Shown here piece by piece: positions 1-10,368 of a stretch of 64,000 bases of DNA (position 1 is the first letter of the stretch; every line of letters starts with the position of its first letter). A program made the position numbers and the translations under genes. This DNA comes from Jaenimonas drosophilae (Eukaryota; Euglenozoa; Kinetoplastea; Trypanosomatida; Trypanosomatidae): positions 173,907-237,906 of the forward strand of contig JASAON010001657.1 of NCBI GenBank assembly GCA_030849065.1, written 5' to 3'. A model generated the notes under the pieces. The model saw only the letters and a list, made by a program, of their open reading frames with translations. It made no database searches and was not told the origin of the DNA.

Positions 1-2370
1 TGTAGAGGCATCCTCTGCTCCCGGAGACAAGGAGGACCAACTCTTTGCACTGGCGCTGATGGGGCGTTGGGGTACACCAGCTTCACTCGGCACCACCGCA
101 GAGAGGCTTTGACCAGCGCTGGCATGCTTCATTTGTTGACGGTAATAGTGGCAGCTGCGCTCCTCACAAGCTTGGATCTGCGCCGCACGACGGAGGCTGC
201 TGGGCTGTACCCCTCCTCGGGCAGACGGTGGTCGGCCGGTACTCCCGCGCGAAGCGTAGGAGCTCCGACGGCGTGCCGAGCGCTTGGATGTGGGTCGGAC
301 CAAGGTATCCTCCACGGGGCCACGCGTTTGCTCCTCAGCCTCCGCCACAAGGCGCTGATACTCCGGAGGCATGTCTGCTCCTCCCGTGGACTCCACGATG
401 GGGTTGTATCGATGAAGGAGGGTCGCCGCGTTTGCCTCCCGCTGCTTCTGCTGCTGATGCAGAGCTGCCTTCTCAACACGAAGGGGATTCGCCTGGTGAA
501 AGACAAGATGTTCAATGTGCCGCACCTCGCGCTCCTCCCGACGGCTTTGCGGGGTTGCCGAGGGGGCCCAGGTCGCCGGGGTGGAGGTATAGTGTTGGCC
601 AGAAACAACGCGCAGCAGCTGCGGATGACGTTCTAGGGCATCCTCCACCACCTCCCGACCAAAGAGTACCTGCAGAGTGCGGGTGTGTGCATCGGCCTCA
701 TCCTGGGGTGTCTTGAACGCCTGGGCCGTTGAGGCAGGATCGGTCGTTGCGGGTGTTGGGGTAGGAAGAGGTATTAACATGGAAGAAGGGTAGGGAGGGG
801 GAATGCGCTCCTCTATGGAAGCAGACCGATGCATCGGCTTCTCGATCTTCGCCTTGGACCACCATCGTCGTGCCTCCACCTCATCTACTTGGCGCACGGA
901 GCCTTTCACCTTGGCGGAGGTCTTGCCCCCTGTCTCCGTCAAACGTGTGCGCATCATCGTGGAGCCGAGGGTACCCGTCAGAGGACGAGAATTGGGGGCG
1001 TCAGAGAAGATGCTCTTGACACCTTCGCCGCCATCCTCCTTCACTGGGCCCTGAGAAGTGTAGGTCCCCGACCATAAAAAGTGGCGAGCAGCATCATCGG
1101 CCGACACTGTGGGGATGGCCGGGGCCAAGGCCCTGTCGTGGAAGGTGCCATCGTCCAAGGCAGATGGGATGCTCTTGCGTGGGCCGGGCAACTCATCCCC
1201 GTCGACAGAGGTCCCGAAGGTGGCCGTGCCATCTCGATTGGATGTTCCCCACGTACCTCCCATGGTTGGGGTGATGGTAGGCGGTGAGCGCCACGGTGCG
1301 GCGTGAAAAATGATGTCATTGAGTCTGCGAGGTGCTGTTCCATCCATGGAGCGGGAGGTGGAGGTCGTTTGGCCCATGGTGCCGTCAGCCCCTAGCTCTG
1401 CCCCCTCCTCTCCTTCCGAGGGCTGGCGCAGGCAGCCAATGAGTTCACCCTCTGGGGTCATGATGGAGCCTGCCTGCTCCAGGGCAACAACCAGGTAGTC
1501 AGGAAGCTCAAGCAGTGGTTCCGACTGCTCCTCAATCAGGTGCTGCTGGTAGTTGTCCAGAAGCTTCGTCACCGTGCCTGCGGGGTCCGGTGAGTGAACC
1601 CGGTCACCCTGCGATGGTGGTCGAGGAACCTGTGAGCCGCGGCTGGCGAGGGGGGTTCTTGCCTTGACCGCAGTCGACTCCTCAGCCGGGACCGCTCCGG
1701 ACGGCGCATCGGCGGTGTTCAACCGCTCCACCACCGTGGCGTTGGCGGTGCCGGTACGCGGTCGGCGGGCCATCGAAGTGGCGGGCGAGTCGGCAAGCGC
1801 CTCCGCAGTGAGGAAGCGCCACCGATGGCCGGAAAAGGGGCGGGTTGGGGTAGTTAAGAGATCATCTACATTGGCTTGCATCGACGTCACGGGAATCTCC
1901 AACACATTAAAGTTGGATGGCGTCGTGGAGTCAGCAAGTGTCGTCACAAAGTTCCCTGCCGCAGTTTTGGTTTTCAGCTTCCCACAGGAATGAGGCCGGC
2001 CTCTTCCTGTTGAAGACGAGCTCTCAGCCATGAAGGGTGTGTGCGCGTACTGATGCGGAAAACGTGCCTGACTCAACGTCAGGTTGTTAATACCGCGAAG
2101 TGAAATGTTGGTAGGATCCTGCTGCACCATCCGCTCCGCCACGGGTGGGGGTACAGGATAGGCCACCTCCTTCGGAGGACGTCCAAGTTGGTCATTGGCT
2201 GCTACACCTGCAGCACCAGGAGCATGGCGCTGTACTCCTTGGCGACTTCCCTTCGCTGACGATGTCAGACGGGTGTTGTTGTTGGCTGTGGAAGCTCCAG
2301 TTGGTGGCCGTTCTCCGGCAGGAATCCGCACCGACTTAGAGGGACCGCCCTTCACTCGTCGAGTGTTCAT
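1..2370 (-). CDS. Large hypothetical protein, low-complexity, 3' end outside window
   Basis: A single frame stays open for 790 codons from the ATG at 2370 to the window edge, so the C-terminus is missing. I do not recognise the protein. It is rich in Ser, Thr, Pro, Gly and Arg, with basic stretches and no hydrophobic segment, which suggests a soluble, largely disordered scaffold. A more ordered, charged helical segment lies near residues 570-690, with motifs such as LFGREVVEDALERHPQLL and HIEHLVFHQANPLRVEKAAL. On the minus strand a pyrimidine stretch ending in TGTAG at about 2385 gives a plausible trans-splice acceptor only 15 bases before the start. Being open for 2.4 kb with a coherent protein-like composition makes it a real gene; function is unknown. 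Confidence 0.75.
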   Translation of the reverse strand, partial: MNTRRVKGGPSKSVRIPAGERPPTGASTANNNTRLTSSAKGSRQGVQRHAPGAAGVAANDQLGRPPKEVAYPVPPPVAERMVQQDPTNISLRGINNLTLSQARFPHQYAHTPFMAESSSSTGRGRPHSCGKLKTKTAAGNFVTTLADSTTPSNFNVLEIPVTSMQANVDDLLTTPTRPFSGHRWRFLTAEALADSPATSMARRPRTGTANATVVERLNTADAPSGAVPAEESTAVKARTPLASRGSQVPRPPSQGDRVHSPDPAGTVTKLLDNYQQHLIEEQSEPLLELPDYLVVALEQAGSIMTPEGELIGCLRQPSEGEEGAELGADGTMGQTTSTSRSMDGTAPRRLNDIIFHAAPWRSPPTITPTMGGTWGTSNRDGTATFGTSVDGDELPGPRKSIPSALDDGTFHDRALAPAIPTVSADDAARHFLWSGTYTSQGPVKEDGGEGVKSIFSDAPNSRPLTGTLGSTMMRTRLTETGGKTSAKVKGSVRQVDEVEARRWWSKAKIEKPMHRSASIEERIPPPYPSSMLIPLPTPTPATTDPASTAQAFKTPQDEADAHTRTLQVLFGREVVEDALERHPQLLRVVSGQHYTSTPATWAPSATPQSRREEREVRHIEHLVFHQANPLRVEKAALHQQQKQREANAATLLHRYNPIVESTGGADMPPEYQRLVAEAEEQTRGPVEDTLVRPTSKRSARRRSSYASRGSTGRPPSARGGVQPSSLRRAAQIQACEERSCHYYRQQMKHASAGQSLSAVVPSEAGVPQRPISASAKSWSSLSPGAEDAST

Positions 2371-4006
2371 TCTAACCGCACACAGCTACAGAAAAGTGTA
2401 TATGAGTGTGGGTTTGTAAGGGAATCTATGTGCCGCGAAACAACAACACAAATAACGTGAAGAAGACACACGAGACATGAATAGAGACTGTCAGCAGTTT
2501 TTGTTCTTTTCTTCCCCACATCAATCACTACACTACATAATTATTAAATGCGACTGTCAACGACCCCAATCACCACATTCCACCGAAAGCCTATTGATGG
2601 ACGTTTTTCACGTCGGTGGTGAAAGATACGAAGGTAGAACCCCACAATGGAGGTGAACTTGCGTGCTCCTGGGAACCTCCTCGAAAATTTGGGTTGAACA
2701 GAACACAGAAGAACACTTTCTGCACGTACCTCATTGACTTCCAGCGGAGGGAGGTACTCTGCCACAAAAAAAAACAGGGAAAGAAACAAGGGAAAACAGA
2801 ATGTGCAACGATGAACAACAACAATGAAAGAGGTGTCGGAGAAAAAAAAAGAGACGTTCGTGTGCCTTGACGGCACATTCACGTCTTACTACCAATGAGC
2901 AAAGAGATAGCTTTTAGCAAAGAAGAGAGACACTACACAACAACAGGATCTTTGAGGCACACGTATGCCGCGATAGCCCTTCACCTCCTGGGCTTCACGG
3001 CAGTAGCCACACCTCACGCACGCAGGCATACAGAAGAAAAGATATAATTCACGGATCAAATTGAAATAACCAAACACGTGGTGCCAATCATTCACCACCT
3101 CGACACACTACCACTCTCCACTCACTCTTGTCGGACTGAACTCTCCTTCTCCCGTTCTCCTATTGTGCTCCTTCAGAGGGAGCAAATGACACAGCCATTT
3201 TTCAATATACCCATCAAGCTTCATATAATACTATCCATTCTGCGGTTTTCTTGGTCTATCCTCGTAAATCATACACATGTGCCATCCAAATCCCACCATC
3301 CGCCGCATGGCAGATGCCGTTCGCTGGATGCATCACAGTAACGACACTGACACCACCTGCACAGTCAATATCCTCGGTGTACGAAGAATGGTGTAAGGAC
3401 CCTCCAAAAATAAAAAAATCATGACGCACCTTTAAAGCATTCTCCCCACCTCACCAGCGGACGAAGATGGCCAACAGAGTTGGCAAAAGTAAAGTTGGAA
3501 GAGTTCATAATTCTTGGTACGCACTTCGCCTTCATTGCTAATCGCGCACACGTTTTCAAGTTGATCCAGCCTAGATCCCAACACCACGGCTAGAGAGGGA
3601 TGTGTGATGAAAGATCGGAAGAAGTAGTACGGCTGGGCCACGCGCCGCACCAGCGCAGCCAAATAAAAATCCGACTTCCTGACAATATACGTTCAGTTTC
3701 ACTTTCGTGCAAGACACACAACAATGGTGATGTGAAAAACACTGATGAAGAGCCTTCATGGGGTGATCCATGCGGCTATGGTATAGTGGCGTCTATTTCA
3801 TCCTTGCCGACATAGGCATGGGAGATATTATTCCATCCTGGCCATGGGTGCAGCGCATGACAAAGAGCATGGCCAGTACAGTTTCAGCAACAAAACGAAC
3901 GATGTGGAGGGGAAGAAGGGAGTGCGATGATGTCACAAGGAGCCCACGGGAAATATTGGATTTGGAGTAGATGTACATGAGTACGCCGCAGGATGATGGG
4001 CCGTGT
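2371..4006. other. Long intergenic region (UTRs), no gene seen
   Basis: This holds the 5' end of the left-edge gene and, on the minus strand, the 3' UTR of the inositol phosphate kinase gene. It contains short A-rich/T-rich runs (for example near 2766 and 2845) that on the minus strand are pyrimidine tracts. Only short open frames without protein-like composition occur. At 1.6 kb it is the longest gap within the minus-strand array. Confidence 0.6.
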
Positions 4007-5266
4007 TTATGGATGAGCTGCTTTGCTAATATCGGAGGCACTCGACGTCCTCGCTGAGCAGGATATGTTCTCCAACACCACAACCAAGCTATCCAATGCT
4101 TTGATGTACTCCTCGTCCAGTGAGGTCGGTTGGGCTTCCCCGCACTCACATACCTCGTCGAAGGTGTAGGTGTAGGCAAAATCTACCATGGTCAGTCGTG
4201 CGGTAGCCACTGGATTCTCCGCGTCATACACCAGCAAGAGCGACGACGTATAAAACCGAAACTTCTTTTGCTTCAGAAAGACAGAGCGAAGATCCTGGAG
4301 CAGCTTTGAGAAGTGTGCACGTAATGATCCACTGTAGCCCTGTGTCACAAAATCGCACACCACTTGACTCAGTTCCCGATACGAAATGGGTCGAAGCTCC
4401 AACTTGGTCTTACATTCATATTGCTGAGTGGCCTCATTCCATCGTTTGTAGCCCGCCAGACGAATCCCGTGTTGGCCAGAGGTGGACTCAAGTGACTTGC
4501 GTTCCTTGCTGCGCTTCTTCGCAGCAGACGGGCGAAGACCGTATTGACGACTGCCAATCTTCACGTCCAGTACACACGGATGTTTGAAGCCGAAGCACAC
4601 ATCCTCCAACACCAGCATATCCACAGTTGAGTTTTCTGACTCGCAAAGCACGTTGCTGTAAGAAGGTGATGGCTCTCTTTCCGTGGTGTCTGTCCCACAC
4701 TCCAAGGGCGTAGTAGGTGAGGTCTCCACGACAGAGACACTCGCAGCGGGCGATGCCACCGCTGTGGAGGTTGTAGAAGATGGCACCCCCACTGGAAGGC
4801 ACTTGAGACTGACGCTGGTTGTGCCATAGTAGCGTGGGACGAAGGATCGAAGGAGTGTCGAAGGCATCTCCGCTGCACTGGCCATCTCGGAGAGTGTCCA
4901 AATCTCCTCATAAAAGTGTCGCTCGCGGGTTGAGCGAGCCGCCTTCCACAAGCGTCCATTGTGAGACAGCATCATATGGTGCCCACCAACAACGTGCTCG
5001 TACATGGTAAATGAATGCGCCAAATCCTGGTCCGAATGGAGCTGAGGCGATGTCTTTGAATCCCCGCTGCCAGGAGTGTCGTCGTCCACTGTTCGTGTGG
5101 CACGTTTGTAAACCGTGGGAAGACTTGTTTTTTCCAGCTCAGGTTCAGCGGAGTTGCGTGCCGCTATCAGGGGCGTTGGGGATGATGCTGGTACTCGGGC
5201 CGCTACGGCCGAAGAATCCCGGATGTCATTGTACGTGGTTAAGTAGGGGCAAATCGCCCTTCGCAT
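4007..5266 (-). CDS. IPMK: Inositol polyphosphate kinase (IPMK/IPK2 family)
   Basis: Predicted to phosphorylate soluble inositol polyphosphates such as IP3 and IP4 using ATP. The 419-residue protein carries the family signature PxxxDxKxG as PCVLDVKIG (residues 230-238), which binds the inositol phosphate; SSLLLVYD (341-348), the family SSLL motif; and MVDFAYTY (360-367), the DFA motif that coordinates metal and ATP. The N-terminal part with VVGGHHMML and RHFYEEI matches the start of the kinase fold. A Ser/Thr-rich insert lies at about 150-215. The frame is open to 5311, but that codon is GTG; the first ATG is at 5266, and the Met at about residue 88 (MYEHVVGG) is another possible start. IPMK, IP6K and IP3K share these motifs; the compact length fits IPMK best, but the subfamily is inferred. 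Confidence 0.85.
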   Translation of the reverse strand: MRRAICPYLTTYNDIRDSSAVAARVPASSPTPLIAARNSAEPELEKTSLPTVYKRATRTVDDDTPGSGDSKTSPQLHSDQDLAHSFTMYEHVVGGHHMMLSHNGRLWKAARSTRERHFYEEIWTLSEMASAAEMPSTLLRSFVPRYYGTTSVSLKCLPVGVPSSTTSTAVASPAASVSVVETSPTTPLECGTDTTEREPSPSYSNVLCESENSTVDMLVLEDVCFGFKHPCVLDVKIGSRQYGLRPSAAKKRSKERKSLESTSGQHGIRLAGYKRWNEATQQYECKTKLELRPISYRELSQVVCDFVTQGYSGSLRAHFSKLLQDLRSVFLKQKKFRFYTSSLLLVYDAENPVATARLTMVDFAYTYTFDEVCECGEAQPTSLDEEYIKALDSLVVVLENISCSARTSSASDISKAAHP

Positions 5267-6172
5267 TCGGCAAATTTTAACGAAGTAGTCACAACGAAGT
5301 TCCACACGCACTTCTTCGTCTGATTAAGGAGATGGTTCACACGGTGACGATTGGCACTTGAAGTAATCAAGAGGATGGTGCAATGAGCACGCAGGAGGAA
5401 AGATTTGACGAATGGTATGTCTAGGACTTCTCACTATACCGCACAAGTGAAGAGGAATTGTAGAAGAGTCGATTTCAATGTAGCTGCAGAAGAACGAATC
5501 ATGAGAGTGAGAGGCGCCTACACGCCCAGTCTATCAGATAACAAACCCCTTTGAGAGGAATCACCTCCGGTGCAGCCCAGTGAATTGTGTGGGTTCAGGG
5601 GCATCAACCCGCACCAGGAGTACTTAGATCACCCAGGTCGACACCATGTTAAGCCACGCCACCATCTCCCAATTTTTTTTGGTGAACAACAAAAACCAGT
5701 CCAGACAACTACGCAGGTCGAAGAGTATGACCAGGTGATCACGCTTCCACACAGTGACACTTCAACAAGGTACTGGTGTGAAGCCACAGCCACGTGGGTG
5801 GCATGCGTAGCATCTTGGTGACTGTTGGGAGACAAGGTAGATGAGTTGGGTCTGGGGATTACAAGCAATGATTATCACAGCAGCGGAGCGGCTGAAGGGA
5901 AGGGTGAGTGGAGGGATAGAGGGTCGTCGCTACGACCTAGACAGAACAAACAGGCTTTCGCCTTATTCCATCTTTTCCTTTCCTACACACAAAGAGAGAG
6001 GGCTCCACGGTGGAGATCACACACATATCACAATGTTCTACACCGCTTCCACAATGCTGAATTGCAATGATGAGGCTGGTGATTCATGCATGATTCCAGG
6101 CTGCAGGTTCCCTGCCACATGCACCACTGTACACCTCCGTTGGAGGTGCAAGTGGGGGTGAGGGGTGGTACG
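5267..6172. other. Intergenic region, no gene seen
   Basis: About 0.9 kb between the permease stop and the inositol kinase start. On the minus strand it holds the permease 3' UTR and the kinase 5' UTR. No frame here has protein-like composition, and I see no tRNA-like or repeat structure. Confidence 0.55.
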
Positions 6173-7966
6173 TCAGACATCGGCTTCGTCCTCCGTTCCG
6201 ACATCACCATCACGACGGCGGCGACGCATTCCGGGGAGCTCTTGTTCGTCATTAGCGGTGTATTCCACTCCCGACATGTTCTCACCTGCTGGCTCAACGT
6301 CGCTCTCGCCACCTTCACGGATGAGGTCCTCGGTGACTGGAGAGGCAGCAAGGGGCAGAATTCCCAGAAGAAGGCTACCAATGGCGTCGTCATCTCCAGC
6401 GTGACTGTAGAAGACGCCCTCGGAGAGGTTGTTCTGCTGTGCCGCATCATCTCCACCGTCGCCATGATCAAAGGCGTCCTCATCCTCATCGGTCACCTCA
6501 CATTGCACAATCACCCCTTGAAAGCCATTCTTGGCCACAATTCTGCAGTACACCCACGAAAAGGCACTTCCCAGGACCACAAAGCCAACCAGTGCCATGC
6601 CAATGGCGAGGGAGCTCATGGCAGAGACAATGGCGGCCATGAGTGAGAAGGCTGCTGCGGGTAAGAGGCAGAGGGCGGCCATAGGGGTGCTGCATGGAAG
6701 AGCAAACGGACGGGCCAGATTCGGGTACTGAATCCGCAGACGTATCAAGGACCCATAAATGAGCAGCAGACGCAGGCAGTAGAGGGATTGGCATAGAGAG
6801 ACAACGTTGTTGAAGTTCATCGTCAAGCTAAAGATGAGGGTAATGGCTGAATTGATCACCACGGCAGGAATAGGAGTACCAAGACGTGGGTGGTAGTAGC
6901 CAATCACCCTGGAGACCTTCTTGGGGAACATCTCCATCGTTCCCATACCCGCCAGCAAACGGCTGGTGCAGCACATGGAGGTTAGAGTGAAGCCCAAGCC
7001 ACTCAGCACAGCTCCAATGAAGAGCATGTACTTGAGCCAAGGCCCGGCAATAATCTGAGCAACCTGCGGCCAATGCCCTGCTTGCCATTTGCTGTAATCT
7101 TGACCAACACCCACCGCACTCACTCCGGCCAGCATTGGAAGCACGTAGGCCACGTAGGTCCCAAACATGAGGAGAACCATGGCGCGAGGTAGTGTGTGTT
7201 GAGGATTTGCGATTTCCTCCACAACGGCACCGGCGTTTTCAATGTTGGCGTAGTTCCAGCTGATGATGGAGAAGAAGTTGGACCAATTCACCGACTTCAC
7301 ATCCACCCACAACACTGCGCGGTTAAAACCATGCGCAAAGAGCTGAATCACAGTGAGGAGGAAGAAAGGGAGGATGGTGATGCCGCAGAGAATGATGGAG
7401 CTGCTACCCACCAACTCCACGCCCACACAATTAAGAACGCAGCACACAACGACGACGCCCACCTTCACGAAGGCCGTCTCCAGGCCACTTAGATTCGTCA
7501 GGTTGGTCACGTAGGCTGCGGTCAGGTTCGGGTAGGTGGCGTTGCCAATGAAAGTGATGAAGATGGTTGCCAGAATACACATGAACGAAATAAATGGTGG
7601 AAAGGCAGCATTCGTCCACATCAGCACGCCGGAGTTGCTGGGTACAGCCGTGGAGAGCTCCGCCACTGCCAGCCCCGTTGGGAAGCACCACATCCACGGC
7701 AAAATCGTGCAGACTATCAGTGTGATCAGTGGCCCACCCGCGCCAATTCCCTCTTCAAAGCCATAACCACCTCCCACACAGTTGGCGAACAAAATGCCGA
7801 ACAGTGCGACCGAGTTGAGGGAGCCACGATGGGCCACCGCCTCACCCGCTCGCTGAACCCATGCCGGACGGCGTATCACTTCTTTTGTGTGTCGAAGCTG
7901 AGGGTGAAATACAGGTTCAATGTGCTTGGACATTGTAGCCGCACCAGCTCTCTCATTGCTGCTCAT
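6173..7966 (-). CDS. APC-superfamily permease, polyamine/amino-acid transporter (POT1-like)
   Basis: A 597-residue integral membrane protein with about 12 hydrophobic segments, predicted to import polyamines or amino acids at the plasma membrane. The first transmembrane segment contains GGGYGFEEGIGAGGP, which matches the substrate-binding GxxG/E region of the PHS/LAT branch of the APC superfamily. That branch includes the polyamine transporters known from Leishmania and Trypanosoma cruzi. A second signature, NYANIENAGAVVEEIANP near residue 240, is the TM6 region of the same branch. A basic cytosolic N-terminus (about 45 residues) and a long acidic C-terminal tail (about 110 residues, DEDEDAFDHGDGGDD) flank the membrane core. 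The ATG at 7966 is genuine; a second Met lies 11 codons in. Polyamine specificity is inferred from family resemblance. Confidence 0.8.
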   Translation of the reverse strand: MSSNERAGAATMSKHIEPVFHPQLRHTKEVIRRPAWVQRAGEAVAHRGSLNSVALFGILFANCVGGGYGFEEGIGAGGPLITLIVCTILPWMWCFPTGLAVAELSTAVPSNSGVLMWTNAAFPPFISFMCILATIFITFIGNATYPNLTAAYVTNLTNLSGLETAFVKVGVVVVCCVLNCVGVELVGSSSIILCGITILPFFLLTVIQLFAHGFNRAVLWVDVKSVNWSNFFSIISWNYANIENAGAVVEEIANPQHTLPRAMVLLMFGTYVAYVLPMLAGVSAVGVGQDYSKWQAGHWPQVAQIIAGPWLKYMLFIGAVLSGLGFTLTSMCCTSRLLAGMGTMEMFPKKVSRVIGYYHPRLGTPIPAVVINSAITLIFSLTMNFNNVVSLCQSLYCLRLLLIYGSLIRLRIQYPNLARPFALPCSTPMAALCLLPAAAFSLMAAIVSAMSSLAIGMALVGFVVLGSAFSWVYCRIVAKNGFQGVIVQCEVTDEDEDAFDHGDGGDDAAQQNNLSEGVFYSHAGDDDAIGSLLLGILPLAASPVTEDLIREGGESDVEPAGENMSGVEYTANDEQELPGMRRRRRDGDVGTEDEADV

Positions 7967-9092
7967 CTCTGCGTTGGATATGTGTCACAGAGAGAACACG
8001 TGCGACTCACAGCAAGTGAAGGGGAGAGGTAACAGCAACAATGAAAGTGGATACGCGAGCGCCGAGCACTTAGGACAGCACTAGACGGCTGTTTGATCTA
8101 TATAATGAAGACAGATTCAACACACGTCAAGGCACGGAGGGGAAGTGGGGTACTGTGCTTCTGTCCACTGTGAGTGAGTGAATGGAAGAATCACCACTGC
8201 AGAGTTGCACCAACGAAACGATGTATGCTTACGCACAACGCGTCTCGCTGAGTACTGCAGAAAGAGACGACGATTCGAGTAGGGTGGACGCACAAGAAAG
8301 AATGGGTAGAGAGGTTATCACACAGGGTCCACGAGAAATTTGGGGCGATGAATGTTCCCCAGCCAATGAGCCTCCAGGATCCAGAGTTGCAGAACCCTGT
8401 ACCGTCTACGGTTGGCCGGCTGGTGAAGCTGGCAGAAGAAAATAAAACCGGACGATGACCGATTGAAGTCGCTGCGCCTCAGGATCAACCACTACAGCAC
8501 ACTCTGTAAAGTGGTGTAGGGGGTTGAGCTATAGGATGTGTTCCTTGGTTGCTACAGTTCTAATGGAGCTAAATTGGGCGGGCCGTCTATACGGAAGAAG
8601 ATACGGCACGCACGAGGTGTATGGGTGAGGAGACTCCTTCGTAGAAGCGAAATCAACGGAAAAATTGAGAAGCATGTGCATACTTCCACCACAATAGCAA
8701 AACTACTCTGCCAATGTTGGGTCTCTACAGACACCATGAGCGTGCGCATGTTCTTCAATAAATGTCCTGTGCGCGGACAACTCCTGCGTCGCAGAGCATC
8801 AACGACGTCGGTGTATGAATCCACGCATGATCCAACCTGTCGTTGACAAACATCAGCGGCACACATCTCTGCACGTAACAATAAAAGTAACCCACAGATG
8901 CTATCCAATGTTGGGCAAGAGAAGAAGGTCGGCTCACATGTGGTCAGCTGCACACGAGGAACTACGGAGTGCTCATCAGAGTGTGAAGCAGCCATCGATG
9001 CGGGGGGACGACGCAACGGAAGAATCTCTTCACAGATAGACCCCTTTCATCTCCGCCTTCTGCCAGAGCACCTTTGTGCTGGAGCTATTCTT
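7967..9092. other. Long intergenic region, no convincing gene
   Basis: About 1.1 kb between proteasome alpha3 and the permease. The longest minus-strand frame (8552-8995 from its first ATG, about 147 codons) is Cys/Leu/Ser-rich without recognisable structure and is probably UTR. I see no RNA gene. Confidence 0.5.
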
Positions 9093-9950
9093 TTAGGAGA
9101 ACTTCTGCTCCTGTTGCTTCTGCTTCTCCTCCTCAGCCTTCTCTTCTTCTGCGCGTTGGCGGTCGGCCTCCGCAATCAGTGGTTGGAGCTCCGTCGCAGA
9201 CATGATCTTGAACTCGGGCATGGTGGATGGGTTGGGTGCATAGGGATCCAGCAGCATCAGCTTCTGCTTCGTGGCGGGAACCTTTCGCAGAATAGCCATT
9301 TCTAGGCGCTCCGGCTGAAGCTTGATGGAGTCCATCGTCTTTCCAATGATGCGGAGTCCGAGCACCATGGCCTCCTCTAACGTCAAGGTGTTGGACCACT
9401 CCTTCTTGAGTAGCGTGCGGGCAAGCTGATCATTCTGGCCAATGGCATGTGCCTCCCAGGCGGAGTAGTCTCCGCTGGGCTCCGTGGAGTAGAGCTGGTA
9501 GCCGTAGTGACGATCCCATCCAACAATCATAAAGGATACGCCAAATGGGCGAACACCGCCGTACTGCGTGTACAGTTGCTTCTCATCACAGATGGCGCGG
9601 CAGAGGTCTTCAATCACGATAGGCTCTTGGTAGGTGAAGGCATGACGCTGGGCCACCAAACGAGCCTGGTTAATGAGCGCGTAGGCATCCGACGTTACAC
9701 CAGCCACACTGCAGCCTAGGTGGTCCGCAATCTTGTACACCTTCTCTCCACTAATGTTCTTGTCTTGCAAGTGCTCCGAGTCGAAGAGTGGGTTCTGGGC
9801 ACTCTTCTCGGCCACGAGCACCACTCCCTCGGTCGTACGGAGACCAATGACGATACCAGCTTGTTGAATGGCCTCAACGGCGTACTCCACCTGATACAGC
9901 CGACCTTCAGGGGAGAAGGTGGTGGTACGCGAGTCGTAGCGAGAAGACAT
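9093..9950 (-). CDS. PSMA4: 20S proteasome subunit alpha type-4 (alpha3)
   Basis: A non-catalytic alpha-ring subunit of the 20S proteasome, 285 residues. It opens with the alpha-subunit signature YDSRTTTFSPEGRLYQVEYA, followed by the family landmarks SVAGVTSDA, YQEPI, the GGVRPFGVSF segment and GWDRHYGYQLY. These match the alpha3 (PSMA4) branch, as does the highly charged Glu/Lys-rich tail (EEEKAEEEKQKQQEQ). The frame is open further upstream to 10292, but a strong pyrimidine tract ending in AG at 10095-10094 lies between. The mature mRNA therefore begins inside that extension and the ATG at 9950, directly before the signature, is the start. Confidence 0.95.
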   Translation of the reverse strand: MSSRYDSRTTTFSPEGRLYQVEYAVEAIQQAGIVIGLRTTEGVVLVAEKSAQNPLFDSEHLQDKNISGEKVYKIADHLGCSVAGVTSDAYALINQARLVAQRHAFTYQEPIVIEDLCRAICDEKQLYTQYGGVRPFGVSFMIVGWDRHYGYQLYSTEPSGDYSAWEAHAIGQNDQLARTLLKKEWSNTLTLEEAMVLGLRIIGKTMDSIKLQPERLEMAILRKVPATKQKLMLLDPYAPNPSTMPEFKIMSATELQPLIAEADRQRAEEEKAEEEKQKQQEQKFS

Positions 9951-10368
9951 GAGTGCTGAGAGAAGAGTTGAGAGGTGTCTGGATGGCCACGGAGGGACGA
10001 GCACAAATAGACTGTGTTTGTGTGGGTGGATAGGTGTGGGTGTGTGTGTGTGGCTGTGGACGGGCGAAGAACCAATGCGCAGCAAACAGCGTACTTTAAG
10101 AGAGAAAAGAAGCAGGAAAAAAAAGAACGAGAATTGTGAACAAGGTTGCCCAACACCCATGTCTGTCAGTAAGACTCCCAACACCTGTTCGTACAGCGGC
10201 ATCACAACGATGTTCATTCCTGGGAGCAGCTCCGTGTCAACGAGTCCCCGACTCATTTCATGGGTATAATGGCAATGGCAGTGCACAAACACGCCATTGG
10301 TGAGCTGCCATGCCTAGGCAGTAGGCAGCAGAAAAGGAGAGAGAGAGAGAGATAGAACAGCACCACAT
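9951..10368. other. Intergenic region with 5' UTR and splice site
   Basis: Contains the alpha3 5' UTR, with a GT/CA-rich stretch at about 10020-10060, the trans-splice acceptor at 10094 and, further right, the 3' UTR of the next gene. A short GA-rich run (gagagagagagag) sits near 10337-10350. No gene seen. Confidence 0.6.
10094..10133 (-). promoter_or_regulatory. Predicted trans-splice acceptor for proteasome alpha3
   Basis: On the minus strand a pyrimidine run of about 35 bases (CTCGTTCTTTTTTTTCCTGC and onward) ends in TTAAAG. It lies 144 bases before the ATG at 9950. This is the expected polypyrimidine-AG layout for spliced-leader addition and rules out the upstream Met codons. Confidence 0.75.

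Noticed and set aside
8552..9016. A 154-codon minus-strand frame between the proteasome and permease genes.
   Set aside because: It begins with TTG, and from its first ATG the composition is Cys/Ser/Leu-rich without any domain.
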